A stretch of 64,000 nucleotides of DNA. Source: Steromphala cineraria (Eukaryota; Mollusca; Gastropoda; Trochida; Trochidae). The stretch is from assembly GCA_916613615.1 (NCBI GenBank), contig OU744731.1, forward strand, positions 19,066,328-19,130,327. Direction: 5' to 3'. Positions within the stretch are counted from its first letter, which is position 1. Every line of letters begins with the position of its first letter. The notes below the pieces were generated by a model. It worked only from the letters and a program-made list of their open reading frames with translations. It did not search any database and had not been told where the DNA came from. Positions 45,201 through 60,200 of the stretch are shown piece by piece. Position numbers and translations under genes: made by a program.

Positions 45201-48200
45201 CAAACAAATGTTCAACAACTTTTCCATTACTTATGCATGATTTGTGAACATGAAAACATCGAAACAATACTCAAAGGTTAAGAAGTTTAGAACAAATCGA
45301 AATTAAACAACTTTTCCATTGCTTATGCATGAGCTTCAGTTAAAGCTGTGTTTCAGATCAGACACGGACAATTGGGTTATGGTGAATGGTGCAAAATATT
45401 GCCTGATTATATGCACATCTTGGTTATACCTATAACAAATTTCAAACAAAATACTTCATAGGAGGTTTTTCAATTTACAAGAGAATTGTTTGTTCTTGTT
45501 ATTCTCACCTATCATAAGATCTAAGATGATATTTTGAAGTTTGTAATGCTTTTCACAAGACTCTTTCATGACAAAAGAAACAAAAAGTTTACACATAGAG
45601 TTTTTTGCTTATGAAAATGGATATTTCAAAACTAGCTTAGCACTTGCACAAAGTATAGCAAAGCAGAGTAGTCTTAAGTCTGAGTTTTGTCTTCCCCTGT
45701 TCCAATTTCTCAACAACCAACACAAACAGCCAAACAATCCATGGACACGTTTTATTTGGAATAGCATTCATCTAAAGATTAAAAGTATCCATACTTTAGA
45801 TGAAGCATCAATTTATTAAATCATGTTTAAGTCATGATCTTACTGTGACCCTGACCTCGGACAGATTAAAGTGGGAATTTTTAAAGTAATATCCATAGAT
45901 AATATATATCAAATAAGAGTTTGATAGCACAGATTGTTATCATATTGACAAAGGTTTTGTTATTGATTTCTTAATTTGTGACCTTCACCTATAGCATGAA
46001 TATGAACATGTCAAATGCAATCACATAAGCGGTAAGTTATATATTTTCAAGTTCTAAGTTCTGAAAAGATAAGAAGAAAATATTAAAAGCCGAGGGAAAA
46101 AGCACAAAAAACTGAAAGCAGCCCTGACTTTGCTAATGAATTCTTCTATGGAATGGTTTTCTAACTCATCATTAACTGAAGCCTTGAAATCAAAATTTGT
46201 GTTTCTAAAGAGAACAACTATAGATTTGATGTTATTTCATATTTGGTTGAAACAAAACACTGTCATCTACAAATCTATTTTGAGAACGCAATTATTTACA
46301 AAAATGAATTTCTATCTACTTTACTATCTATATATGCCACAAATGCAAAATTGAACTTAAAATAGACATTTATCTCTATATTCTTCCTATGTATACAAAG
46401 CACTCCATCAAAATGATACCACAAAGACTTAAGGTACATTGTTCAAGGTTTACAACATATAAATACCTCAAAACATACAAAGTTCCCTATTCATATAGAA
46501 TTATGATAAAGAGTATATATGATCTTTATGATAAAAAGTATATATGATCCATGTCTGTGACAGAAATGATTGTGAGATAACCTCCAACAGGATGCAAACC
46601 CGGGACGTGGAGAGGCAGAAACTGTACCGATTCGGCTAAAGAGATATCCCTCAAGCCAAAGCCTGTAGAATGTTTATATCTCACCCTGCCATGACATATT
46701 ATATCTATCTACATAAACTTACAAAACATACAAAATAATCTACACATATAGACTTTTGACATATGATCTTTACAATGAATGAAGAATGAGAGGAATAATC
46801 TGCTCGGGGAGTGCTCAAGGTTCAACTCAACCCCTGACATTTCATCCTACCAAGATGACTCCAGAACTTCTGATGTGGAACCCAAGACATACAAGTCAAA
46901 TTACAAAGAGGAGAACAACAATGTCAGTTTGGCAGCCATCATTAAGGAAATGACACCTATCATATCAATTCTAGCGCCCCGGTACTTGACATGTCCCTAT
47001 ATTGTTCTGAATCCTCCCTGGAGAAAGACAAGTATTTTTGCTGGAGTGGAATCTGATTACAAAATGTCCACTTATCCGTTGGAATATTATGGAGATGAAA
47101 CTCAATGGACGGATGTCGGTCTGTTCCTATGTTGAGATCCCCATGGGATCCCAGTCCATTCTCCTTACAGAGAAGCTTGCTCGGCCCTGCTGTAGAGCCC
47201 CGGCCCTGTCACTTTGGACTCAAAGCTCGCTCCATCATATGCAATCAAATTATGGTGTTCCTCTGGAACTCTGACAATTGAATCAGTCATTCGCGGGCTG
47301 CCCGTTTGATCAGTACATTGGATAGGCATTATCCTACTCTAAGATATATTAATCAATTTAGACCACAAAAGATGCAAAATCAATTATAAGCCATACAGCG
47401 CAATCTGCACATATGTTAGGCAACGTTTCCAATTGTAGCAAAGCCTAGTGTGATTACACCTCTGTGATCATTTCATCGTTTTTTCTTGTATTGCCCTATG
47501 GCCTCAGGGTATGTACATCATGTTTGTGTCTTCTTGCTACATTGTTGTAGTAACTGCTTTGAAGCTAATTACAATAAAGATTATAATTTGGTCGTGTAAC
47601 AATATAGCCATAACAATAAGACCATTATATGAATCAAACTTTGATATTACCTATTGGATTGGACATTCAATTCAAAGTTCAGACACAAATGGCATATAAC
47701 ACATTATTGGAAATATTGCTTTATTACTTGGTTCAATAAAGTGTATACAAAGGTCCTGTAACAATACATGCAATTCAATAATACCATGATGTGTTTATCA
47801 TTAACCTTTATATTGAAAATGGTACAGTTAAACACTAATGTTCTATCAATATGTAAGAAGTCATTTTTTTAAATCAAGCTTTGTTTAGTTAATGCATCAA
47901 GAATATGTTAAGAGTTATGATGATTATATAGACAAGAAATTATTCAGGCAGCAACACAACCTCAGTTTTGTGCTTTGATACCCATCTCACTATCATTATT
48001 TTCTCCTCCTTAAAGAGGATGTTCTTAGTAAACTTGATGGAATCAATATTTTATACAGAAATAACAACAGCAACAAAGGTAAAGTAAACAACGATTATGA
48101 AAAGTAAAACATGAATACCATTCTATACTAAGTTATCATCAAAATTTATGAGCATATATAGCTCTAATGATCTACTAAATGATCTGTTTGTCTATCACTA

Positions 48201-51200
48201 ATTAACACCTGAAGCATGTGTCTCAGTCCCGATCAATTCATTAGCTGATGGAGACATATTTGTACTCGGAGAGGATCTCTGGCTTGTTAGGAGTCGATGC
48301 TAACGATGGAAGTGTGACATGCATTATGGATACAACCAATGTAATTAAGGGGGACACAGCAGGAACCTTGGGTCAGACCTATTGACCAATATACATGTAT
48401 GCAGATTACATGGGTCTGGACATGTCTGCTGCAGAAGGTTTATATTAGAAAGGAATTGGAACCTTCTGTTATGTTGCTTGTGGTTACCTTAGGTCAGACC
48501 TTACACCAATATACATGTATGCAATTATTGGAAACTTTGGCATGTTTGTTTCTTAAGATGCTTCCATGAAAGATGTCAATCGCCAGATTGTTACCTTCTA
48601 AAATATTGCTTCTAGTTTAGATAGAAGTTTAGATCATTAGAATAATGAAATTATTTTTTTAGACCTACTCAATAATATATGTGTATGCATATAACAACCA
48701 TATTGCCCCTTGTATGATTTTTAGAAAATTGGTACTGAAAGGATGCTATTAGAATTTAACAAACAACATTTGCATGCATCTCTGAGATTTACTAAAGAAT
48801 TGTCCTCTCATAAGAGACTGCACAAGCACACTGCGTTATTGCTGCCTTTCTAGAATTAAAATCTGAATTAACCTATCCATCACTGCTTTAAATCACACTA
48901 TCTTTTGATAATCATAACCTAAATTTGAGTTAATCTATGGCTTGACACCATCATCATCTTATCCAAAATGACTATGAATATCACAAACACAATGGAATCA
49001 TAAAATATTTCAGTGAAACTATGGTTATATATCAAACCAGAATCATCCAATAACAGACTGCACCACAATCATAAATAAGTGAATACTACGATATATGAAA
49101 CCTCCAATATGCTGGTGACAATCCATTGCAATAAATTTGATATCGTGAAGTGTTGAAAGGTGAAGGTCAACAAATGGCATGCGATGTGTCATCTTCCAAT
49201 ACAAATGTCAGCAATCATTGAGTGAATTATTAAACTGTTAGGCGGATGTGAGCTCCAGATATGATGGGAATGTTCATCCATCATTTCATTGTCTCAATTG
49301 GACACCTCGATCCATAGCAACTATGATCTTTACTACACTTCCACTGTGTCATGTTAGTTACCAATACTCCATTACCTAGAGAGAGATATTCTGATATCTG
49401 ATCTTCATATCAGTGAAATGATGAGATAGTCAGAGGAATTAATGATAATGAACTGCATGCAGATATTCTGAGACATGATTTTCATATCTGTCAGATTATT
49501 TTATGTATTTCATGTAGCCCAGGAATTGAAATTCTCAAAACATCAATCAATAAGTGCAGATAAAGTTTATATTTTGAGAAATTATTTTTATTTAACAAGT
49601 TATGTAAACCAAGGGATCAATCTTTGAAAATATGAGAAAAGGCTGAATTATAATTTCCTGCCAAACAACAAAACAAAAGAGACTACGCGTTCTCCACAAT
49701 ATCTTAATATTCTAAAAGAGCCATTTAGGTATTGCTCAATGACATCAATCTTCTTTCTAGAAATGTATTTTATAATTCTAAAGATACACCCCTCCCAATT
49801 CCAGAAGACCCTCCTTGTGTTCCTCTACTGTGAAGTCCTACAATGAAGTACCATTATACACCAGTTTGTGCTCCTCTATACAAACCTACTACCACCTTAG
49901 TACTGCAGGCAAGTTCTACATACTCTATACAGATGATTAAACAATGTCTCACATCTGACCAAGCCTATCAATGATGTCTTATATACTTGATTGAACCTCC
50001 TACATGTAAATACCAACTCTTTCTCACCTAATCACTCAATTGACTAACAAGTAGGCTTGCTGTGATTCTATCAATAAGGCCCACTTCAGCTAACAATGAA
50101 ATGCAAATGTACTTGATTAGTAATGATATCCTTACGGCAATTTCCACACAATTACCTCGGAGTTGAGATAAAGTAAAAGCTGTTTGGTAGATGCTGTTGC
50201 TAGAGTTTCATGCCCTTAGTAGAGTTTGTTGTTATCATCACTAGAGAAATAGTGGCAATATCAAATGTTCTTCTCTCTGCTAACAGCTTTTCCTCAAATT
50301 GAAAAAGCTATCATACTTTAGATCCTTTGAAAATTTACTGTTAATATATTGTGTTAGATTTCAGAAAACTTTAAATTGAAACTTTGTAGAAGAAATAACA
50401 ATAACAATATATTTTATGTAACAATAAAATGGCTTAGCCGATTTTATGGCGCCGCAATGACATGACATGTTCAGAAACAAAGAATCATGAGTTTATGTTA
50501 ACATAATTCAAGTTATTTATTAAAATATTTAGTTATCTTTAAGCTACTTACACCTCAATGCTCAACCAGTTTCATAAATGTATAATGAATAATAAATTTG
50601 GTTATAAACCATTCACTGGTGTTAAATGTGCAATGCATGAATAACTGATAATGGCTTACACACAATGCAAACATAGACTTATGATTACCTTTTCAAATAT
50701 TTTGTTTAATCTTTGTAGTTCTAAAATTAAAAAATAACTATAACATTGCTTGCCATACACTGACATTCCAAACTGTGGACCATATAAGGTAAATACATTT
50801 TTTTATACAAATTCCAAAATTTCCTAATTGATATATCACTAGTAAACTTAAAAGGAGCCAAAATAAATTCTGACAAAGAGTTAGCATAATCTTCATTTGT
50901 AAATACCTAGAGTTTTTAGTTGATACTATTAAAACCCAAACTAGCTGATATCTGATCACGATGTACCAACAGTATAAAACAAAAGTCATCAGAAGATGAC
51001 ATATCCCACTGTTCCCAAAAACATTACATTTCTTGGAATCCCCAAAATTATAAAATCTGAAGAAGTTGAAAATACTGAAAGGTACATCTTCATATGCAAA
51101 CTAATTCACATACCAAGTTTCATTGAGCTAAGGTCTCACAGATTTTGAGTTCTGCTCTGGAAACCATATTCTAAGTTACATTTCCATTGAAACAGCCAAA

Positions 51201-54200
51201 AATAAAAATCTGAAGAAGTTGAAAACACCTAAAGGTACATCTACATATGCTGTCAAATCCACATAAAAAGTTTCACTGAGCTAGGACTCACAATTTTAGA
51301 GTTCTGATCTAGAAACGAAATAATTACAGAGAGACAGAGGGACGGACCCTTGAGATAAAACGAAGGTTATACTTATGATTATTTTGATAACTGGACAATG
51401 ACTCAGAGTGTTAAGTCAAAACAAATACTATCAACTATATCAGTGAGAATAGTTGATAGTATTTGATAGATTGCATGAGTGTTTTTCATGAAACTTGTAA
51501 TTTTGATTACATATATATTAGGCATTTTTTAGATGTTCGTTGAAAACAAGTACTCTTAGAGTTATCATTTGACGATAATTATTTTCAGATGCTTCTAATC
51601 ATTATCACTTACAGAGAGCATTGAGGTACTTTTCAAAGTCAAACATAATGTTGTGAAAATAACTCAACTTCTCTTTAAAAACCCATCCCATTAGTTGTTA
51701 AAGGTCACATATGTCAAATTATATCTATAGTGTCATTTAATAAAGAAGTATCAACTGTTCAAGAAGAACATCATTTCAGAAAGGTTTGAAGTCAATCAGT
51801 AAAATGTATTTTCTAAAAGTCACGTAAAGCAGTCAGGATAACAGTTATGGGTTGAGAATGTTTGATAGATTATATAACTAGTATTCATGTAAATTGGACG
51901 TGTGAATTTGGCTGTCATAAACATAAATGACTGTTAGAGGATTAAAAATCAGAATTTATCATATAACTGCTATTCGGGGATTGAATATGTGAGATGTTTT
52001 GAACTCATATCATTAATCATAAAGTGTCCCTTTAAATTAAGTCTTAATAATATTGCCTTCCGCCAAACCGAAACTTTCCCCCCCTATCCCCCCTCCCACA
52101 AAGTTCTGTCCCCCATTTTCCAACCCCCATTGCTTATTCCATATTCCATCCCCCCATGGGACCAATGACCTCAAATTAACCCCTCCAAAGGACCCTCTTG
52201 ATGAGGACACTGATTGTAATTAGTGCTAAGATGTGACCTGTGTTTCAAGTTTTCAGCTTATTGTTGTCTTCCTTGGCTTCTTCAAGGTTAACCAATAATA
52301 ACATTAGAAGCAATTAGACATCAAGGCAAATGACAGTTGGTGAAATTGAAATAATCTGAAGCAATTTTTACATGATTACAGTTCTAAGATTTGAATCCTA
52401 TTTTTAAAATCTATTTGATATTATTAGCTATAATGACTGAAATCCTCTCAACATCAGAAAAACACTGAAATCAAATCCCCTTTAAGATTAATTTTGTAAA
52501 TCCTATTTATATCACAATGATAATGAAAGCAAAAACAAGTATTAAAATCCGATTTAACTTCAAATTAAAGTCTTTGCTAAAGAACAGAAATCTAAATTCT
52601 CATTGGATGAATGTATTGATTTTTCTGAAAGACGTGGAACTTAACATAGTTATAATCTCAGGGGGAGTCTTAGACCAGTTCGGAGAGGACCGAGCGTGAA
52701 GCGACGACTCCAATGTTAAGCCAATCCTTTCCCTTCCTCTCGCCCAGCTACGGAAACCAATCAACGGGCGTGGTCCCTCGGGAACCGGCACAAGCGCCTG
52801 ACGCCATCTTTAGCTTGGTTCCTTCCCTCGGTATCAGAGTCCAGACTACGAGGCTTTGTTCTCGCCCCTTTTATATTTTCTAATTTCCTTTTTCCACCAT
52901 TGGTTACAAAAAGTAAGTAGTGACTTTTATCTAATGGAGTTTCCCCAGGGGGCAATTACCCATCTCCGGTTGAAATCGTATTCCAAGTTTCTGTGTTCTT
53001 TACACAAGTTTTATACACACCGTATCATCTAACTGTCTGATCAAGCACTTGCTTGAAGAAAAAAACATGGAATTCTATCACCATTCTTTACCCTTATTTA
53101 CAAACCAAGCATTTTTAAGACATCATTATTTCTTTTTATACATTCCAATTACATGTTTTAATTCTTCTGGGATTAGCCTTGCAAATAGTGAAAGAAAACT
53201 ATTTGAAAAAACTTTTCCATTACCACTGTACAAATGGTAACAGAGAGTTTTACCATCAGCAACCACTATGAAGAATTTTCAGCAAAACAAACCAAGTCAC
53301 AAAAAATCACACATATTAAATTTATTTAGTGTTTATATCATTCTCCTCTGCCTTGATGAAGTGTCTAGTATTGGTTACCTTGTCCATGTCCACAGGAACT
53401 CGATATTATAAGTCACATGAAGGTACAATGTAGGTACAAAATTTTTATGTTGTACCTACATTTATTTGTTCCTGTGAGCTGGTCCTATTCATGACACTAC
53501 TTATGAATTACATGTCTCCTCTCTGTTCTCAGATAGAATTCAACCATCACCGCTATAGACGAAAATTCTCTTAAAGTTCTTTGTGGTCAAAAAGACATGT
53601 CATATCTGTTGTTATTTAAAAAGAATATTATGACTTTGAAAGGAAAAAAAGTAAGTTAATGGTATCAAAAGAAAAGACAACAGATTATCCTTAATCTGCT
53701 GCACTAATTGGAATAAAACCATTTCTGTGGGACTGAAGTCATGGATTAATGAATGGCAATATTACAGATTGCTTGGCAGAAAATAAATCTCAAACCACAT
53801 GGAATCTGAACTTTGAGCATACCAAGCCCTTATATACAGCCACTGCATCAGTATGCAGAGTGTCACAATGATCTAGACAAGAGAGTACTCACGGTCAGCT
53901 AGGTCACTAAGACTGGTAAACACAGACTGGATGTTGGTACGGAATGTGTCCCTGCCAGGCTGCCATAGTATTTCTCCTATCCCTGCAATCAAATACAACA
54001 TTATACTTACACCTTTTCTCTCTCATTCATTTAGAAAGGATTTTCTATATTCAAGTTAACCAATCTGGATTGGGTTTAGCAAAACTATCACTACTGGTCT
54101 TGCTTTCCTTTTAGATTTCTTTTAGAAAATTCTAGCTTAACAAAATTCCAATAAAAAAATCTGAGAGTGAGAGAGTGATTTAATGTTAAGCATTGATTGA

Positions 54201-57200
54201 GCAGTATTTCAGCTTTAAATACTGCCAAATATTGACATACCTTATCGTAAAATTACCACATGTACATGCCCATTTAAAATGGTTTATGTTCTGATTACTA
54301 AAATATTAATGTTCTACTTTGTATAAAGATACTATAACCATTCATATCTAAGACAAAATAAATGGTTTATATCTGTGTACCTCTTATTTTCACAAAACAC
54401 TGATGTATTTCAATCTGTTCCCTACGGGTCTACTTCCAAACAATGTAGGATGCAATTACTTGTCTGACATTTGCACAAAACATATGAAGAATTATGATGG
54501 ATAATAGTTTTAAAGTTTAAAGAGCACTAGGTTTTGTTTAACTCAGTTATAGGCAGTGTATGCCTTGAGCAAGTATACACGTTTCTTTACAATGACAGCA
54601 ATCAGTTATTTGTTGAAAGTTATTGGAAACTACTTTTTGACTGAGACATAAATTGTTTGTGAAGTATCAGTTCTATTACTTGTACATAATTGCTTTCTAT
54701 GAACAAAATGAAAACTGAACTTATCAAAAATGCAAAATTAACAGCTAATAAATATCATAAAACTTAACATAACATACTTCTTTATAGCAGTTTTTGAAAA
54801 ACAATGAATGCTAAAGCTTTATAATATTCTAATCTCTTTCTGCTTACCGGTAATTACATGTATATTCTCAACAAGATTATTGAAAATTTTCCAAGATATA
54901 CTTTCTCTTTTTGCATTGATCGATTATAATCAGTTACACAAAATAACTATAGAGGTCAAGCATATCATATATATATATTCAATTTGTTTTAGAACATTAT
55001 CATATTTGTCAAATTGAGACTGAAAGCAATGTCCCTTTGGGTCTAGTATTTTGCTACAGAAGTTCCTTAGTTAGAATTTTGATCTGGACTATTACTGAAG
55101 CCCAGCATGAGTATTGAGAATGTTTCCAATATTCAATTTACAAAACACTTACATGAACAACTTTTATCAACTTTTTAATATTTATCTTTTTATCAATATT
55201 TTTAATAATATTCATGTATGCTCTGTGATGATGCAAGAGAAATTTCTATTGAGCATATATGAATTTTAAATATTTTTTAAGGACGTAATGGATTGTGCTT
55301 TGACTACAGTGCACACAATGACAAGATCAATGCCTGTTAAAGGTCTGAAAGTAACACATGATATTGACAGCGTTGTTTATAAAGAACGCAGCTTGGTTTC
55401 ACCGAGTGATTAGACACGATCTCTCACTCCCATGGATAAACAAATGATGACGTTTCATCACTACTTATTGATTGATTGGCAAAGGAATCGTCCTCTCTCA
55501 ACATAGACGTGTCCACGTCAATTTCAACAAAAGCATGTCAATAACACCAAAGTATGTCAATATTGACAGTAATTTGTGGATAGGAGATAATGTCCATTAC
55601 ATACATTTAACAAACCATCGTAATGTCCTAAAATTTATCAATAATTTACATCCTTGTTCGTGTTCAAATATCATTAACATTAGGATATTTTGACTATTAA
55701 GTTATTGCCTTATTCATGCTTTAGAGATAACAATATTGTAACAAGTAAAGTAATTTTATTGAGCGGGGATCAGAAATACCTTATTTACAATTTGGACATT
55801 TGTGATTGATTTTCCATATTTACTTTCAAAAATTTCTCACACAGTCTATATAATGTACATTATGTAATGAAATTAAAGACTTACTGTACATATCACCTCC
55901 AATCACTTCCTGGTTAAACCATCTATTAGTTTCAGAAGTTACGAAGTTGTATTGCTGAAAAAAAGAAATTGATGATATCAATATGAATGTATAAATACAT
56001 ACAAAAGAGGTATTCCACATGCTGGATCCTAATCCATACACCCTGTAAACAGACTCTTAAATGTTGTTGTCTTGGGTTTTTCAAGGGTCAAAAATAGAGC
56101 CATTGGCTCTGTAGTTCACCAGGCTTCATTATCAATTATGCTTTATATATATTAGGGGTCACAGGACCACCAAAGCTACAATTCATAATCCTCATCAGTC
56201 AAGGAGTCTGTACACAAAGTTTCAGCTTTCTAGGCCTCATGGTTCTAGAGAAGAAGATGAAAATAGGTTTTTAGGGCGTGGCTCCTGTGACCCTTATTAG
56301 GGGTCACAGGGCCACCAAAGCTACAATTTATAATCCTTACTAGTCAAGGAGTCTGTACACAAAGTTTCAGCTTTCTAGGCCTCATGGTTCTAGGGAAGAA
56401 GATCAAAATAGGTTTTTAGGGCGTGGCCCCTGTGGCTCTTATTAGGGGTGACAGGGCCACCAAAGCTACAATTTATAATCCTCATCAGTCAATGAGATTG
56501 TACACAAAGTTTCAGATTTCTAGGCCTCATGGTTCTGGAGAAGAAGATGAAAATAGGTTTTTAGGGCGTGGCCCCTGTAGTCCTTATTAGGGGACACAGG
56601 GCCACCAAAGCTACAATTTATAATCCTCACTAGTCAAGGGGTCTGTACACAAAGTTTTAGATTTCTAGGCCTCATGGTTCTGGAGAAGAAGATGAAAATA
56701 TGTTTTTAGGGCATGGCCCCTGTGGCCCTTATTAGGGATCACAGGGCCACCAAAGCTACAATTTTTAATCCTCACTAGTCAAGGAGTCTGTACACAAAGT
56801 TTCAGCTTTCTAGGCCTCATGGTTCTAGGGAAGAAGATCAAAATAGGTTTTTAGGGCGTGGCCCCTGTGGCTCTTATTAGGGGTGACAGGGCCACCAAAG
56901 CTACAATTTATAATCCTCATCAGTCAATGAGATTGTACACAAAGTTTCAGATTTCTAGGCCTCATGGTTCTGGAGAAGAAGATGAAAATAGGTTTTTAGG
57001 GCGTGGCCCCTGTAGTCCTTATTAGGGGACACAGGGCCACCAAAGCTACAATTTATAATCCTCACTAGTCAAGGGGTCTGTACACAAAGTTTTAGATTTC
57101 TAGGCCTCATGGTTCTGGAGAAGAAGATAAAAATATGTTTTTAGGGCATGGCCCCTGTGGCCCTTATTAGGGATCACAGGGCCACCAAAGCTACAATTTA

Positions 57201-60200
57201 TAATCCTTACTAGTCAAGGAGTCTGTACACAAAGTTTCAGCTTTCTAGGCCTCATGGTTCTAGGGAAGAAGATCAAAATAGGTTTTTAGGGCGTGGCCCC
57301 TGTAGTCCTTATTAGGGGTCACAGGGCCACCAAAGCTACAATTTTGAATCCTCACTAGTCAAGGAGTCTGTACACAAAGTTTTAGATTTCTAGGCCTTAT
57401 GGTTCTGGAGAAGAAGTCGAAATTCCACAAAGTTTACGGACGGATGGACGGACGGACGGATGGAAGGATGGACGGACGGACGCCGGACACCATGCCATGC
57501 CATAAGCCCATCGGGCCTTACAGGCCAGATGAGCTAAAAAGTGAAAAAGGGTTTTCCATCTCATTGAGATTAATACAGTGGTAGCCTAGAACAAAAACTA
57601 TCTTTGATGAAAATAGTTCTACTGCATTGTGATGTGTAAACATATTTTATTCCATAAAGAAAACACATATGGCTGGATTGGGAAACAAGCAGTAATGCTT
57701 ATATAAATCCCTCTCCAGTATACATAAATTACATTTTCTTAAATTGTTAAAACTTACAAAAGCATATTACCCCGTACATAAACTAAGGATCATGGTCAGA
57801 ATAACATAAGAATTAAGGATATATATATACTGCACTGTGATGGCAGTTTCATTTCTGACATTTCTTTCTTAACAAAATGAGAAAAAGTGCAAGTATTTAT
57901 TGAGTCATACACATATCAAAAAGAAATGGTATTCCTATGAACTTGAACTCGCTCAAACCAGGGGGTTAATATGCAGAGAAAGTATGAAACTTATCAAGCA
58001 ATACTTTTTACTAACATTCAATTGATACATATTCACTGTTAGAAAAAACTTTCATCTATTTGAAAGGCTAATATATAATAGTATGTATTTCAAGTGACAT
58101 CTGGTATTTGAACACTTTACATATATGTATAAAATAAGGCCAATAAAAACTTACTTTTTTCGTTGTATCGAAATATGTTGTGACATCGTCTAGCGCAAAT
58201 GTCACTGTATCATCTATCACATTTATTCCATAGTGTAAATTGGTGCTCACAACAGTCAAACATATCACATAGATTCTGAAACAGATCATAAATACATATT
58301 ATTTGTTGTAAATTGATTTTATCAAAAATCCTTCAGAATCAATTAAAGGAAATAATACCTTAACAACTTAACAAAACTTAACAAAACTCCTTTACAAATG
58401 GAACATTTGCTTGCAATATCAATTGGCGGCTATAAGTTATTGCTAGCTGAAAACTGAAATTTAGAATGTTAGCTGGATATCATCCATATTTTATCAAGTG
58501 AAAAAAAAAAAAAAATAGTTTAAGTGAAGCATGAAAACCTTTTTCCTTTTTTTCTCTTAACAATTTTTCAAAGAAATTATTTACTCATTTTAGAAAACAC
58601 AATAAAACAAAGTTGGTCCATACTCACAAGCTGAGGGCTGTTCCTATATAACTACTGAGAACAAATCCCATGAAAGGTTTGTCCCTCATATAAGGCTTTT
58701 TAAGAAGATAAACGTCTTTTTTGCGTCTTCGGAACTCGTGTCGAAGAAAGACGACCATACAGATGAGGATGAAGACAATAAGAAGGCCACCGGTGAAACA
58801 CGCTACGATTACACTGACTACGTATTGTTCAGCCTGAAACACAAACATTTTAAAATTTAAATGGATGGATGAATAAATTTCCCATTTCATTTCATATTTT
58901 ACCCTTTCAAACAGTTTCATGCTATGCCCTAGATTTGGTACCCTGATGAAGGCAGTTTTGAGAGGTAGGAGGAGATGTTTTTTAGGGGAACTATTCTAAG
59001 GTCGACCATATTTTTTCCGTGTTTCTCGTCTCCCTTCGATCCTGATTTACCCTCCCAAAGTGAAATAAAAATGTGTTTTTATTTCTCATTTGTTTGACCC
59101 ACATCAATTAATATCTCTTCATTATCTAGTCCAGGAATTCCCTTTTCAAATTTGGGTTTTTACGTTACATTGTCCTTATCACAACATGACCATATATCTA
59201 GAAATTCAGATCACTTTTTTTTCTTTCTTTCTTTTTTAACTGCCTGCTCACATACAGAAGGAGTTATGAGATGAGAAACATCAAAACAAATATGAATGGC
59301 CTAATGCTGTTATTTTCCATTTTAAGTAATATTGAAAATTGCAATTTATATGTTTATATCCAGATTTAAATATACTGAATGTCAAAAGTGGCAACTAAAA
59401 CAACATCTATGGAGTTGAAATTTGCTGAGAAGTTTTTCTTTAGGATGCTTTATCAAAGCCAACTATATATGAGATTCACTCAATACCTACCTCTCTATCT
59501 GTGTTCTGTCCCTTGATCATTTTCCTGATGGTCTCTAAAATAGAAAACAAAATGTTTCAGGAATGGTCAAAATGATTCCATCAATTCCACAAGCTGTTTG
59601 CAGATCAAGTCTGAGGACCTTGAGGTTTCCCATGTGTCACACTGCCATTCGGAAATAGTCAACATTTCCTTTGTTTTAACTTATATTTATCCTTGTAATG
59701 ACTTGAGCAGGCAGATATCTGTCTAGATTGGGCACATTTAAAAACACATTTATTTATCATTTTCTTAAAGGGAAATTGACATGCACATGTACTATGTCAT
59801 TTTGTTAATTCATTTTGAATAAACTTCCTTTTCTCACAACTTAAACCATTGATGTTATGATAATCTGCATGTCTATGCTTATCTATGCATCTAGGAGTTG
59901 AAAACATTAGCAAAGAAAGATGTCTAAAATAATGGTTTTGTAACTTTTACTTTTATCTTTACTTTTACTTTTATCTTTACTCTTACTTGTTTTGATACTT
60001 TTCATCCAATTTCAGTTGGTAACATTTAGGAATCACTAGTCTTTGATTTTCAATTATTTCACAAACAACAATTAACATTTTTGTTTGTTCTAAGAATGAT
60101 GAGATTGATTATAAAAAAATATAACTGATATTTTCATTCCAGAAAGACGTTTGAAGACAACGAATTCTTGTTTTTTCAAAAGTAATGGTCAAAAGAACTG

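Noticed and set aside
46779..47135. 118-codon plus-strand open frame
   Set aside because: No domain or repeat likeness and no transcript signals; likely chance in intron 7.
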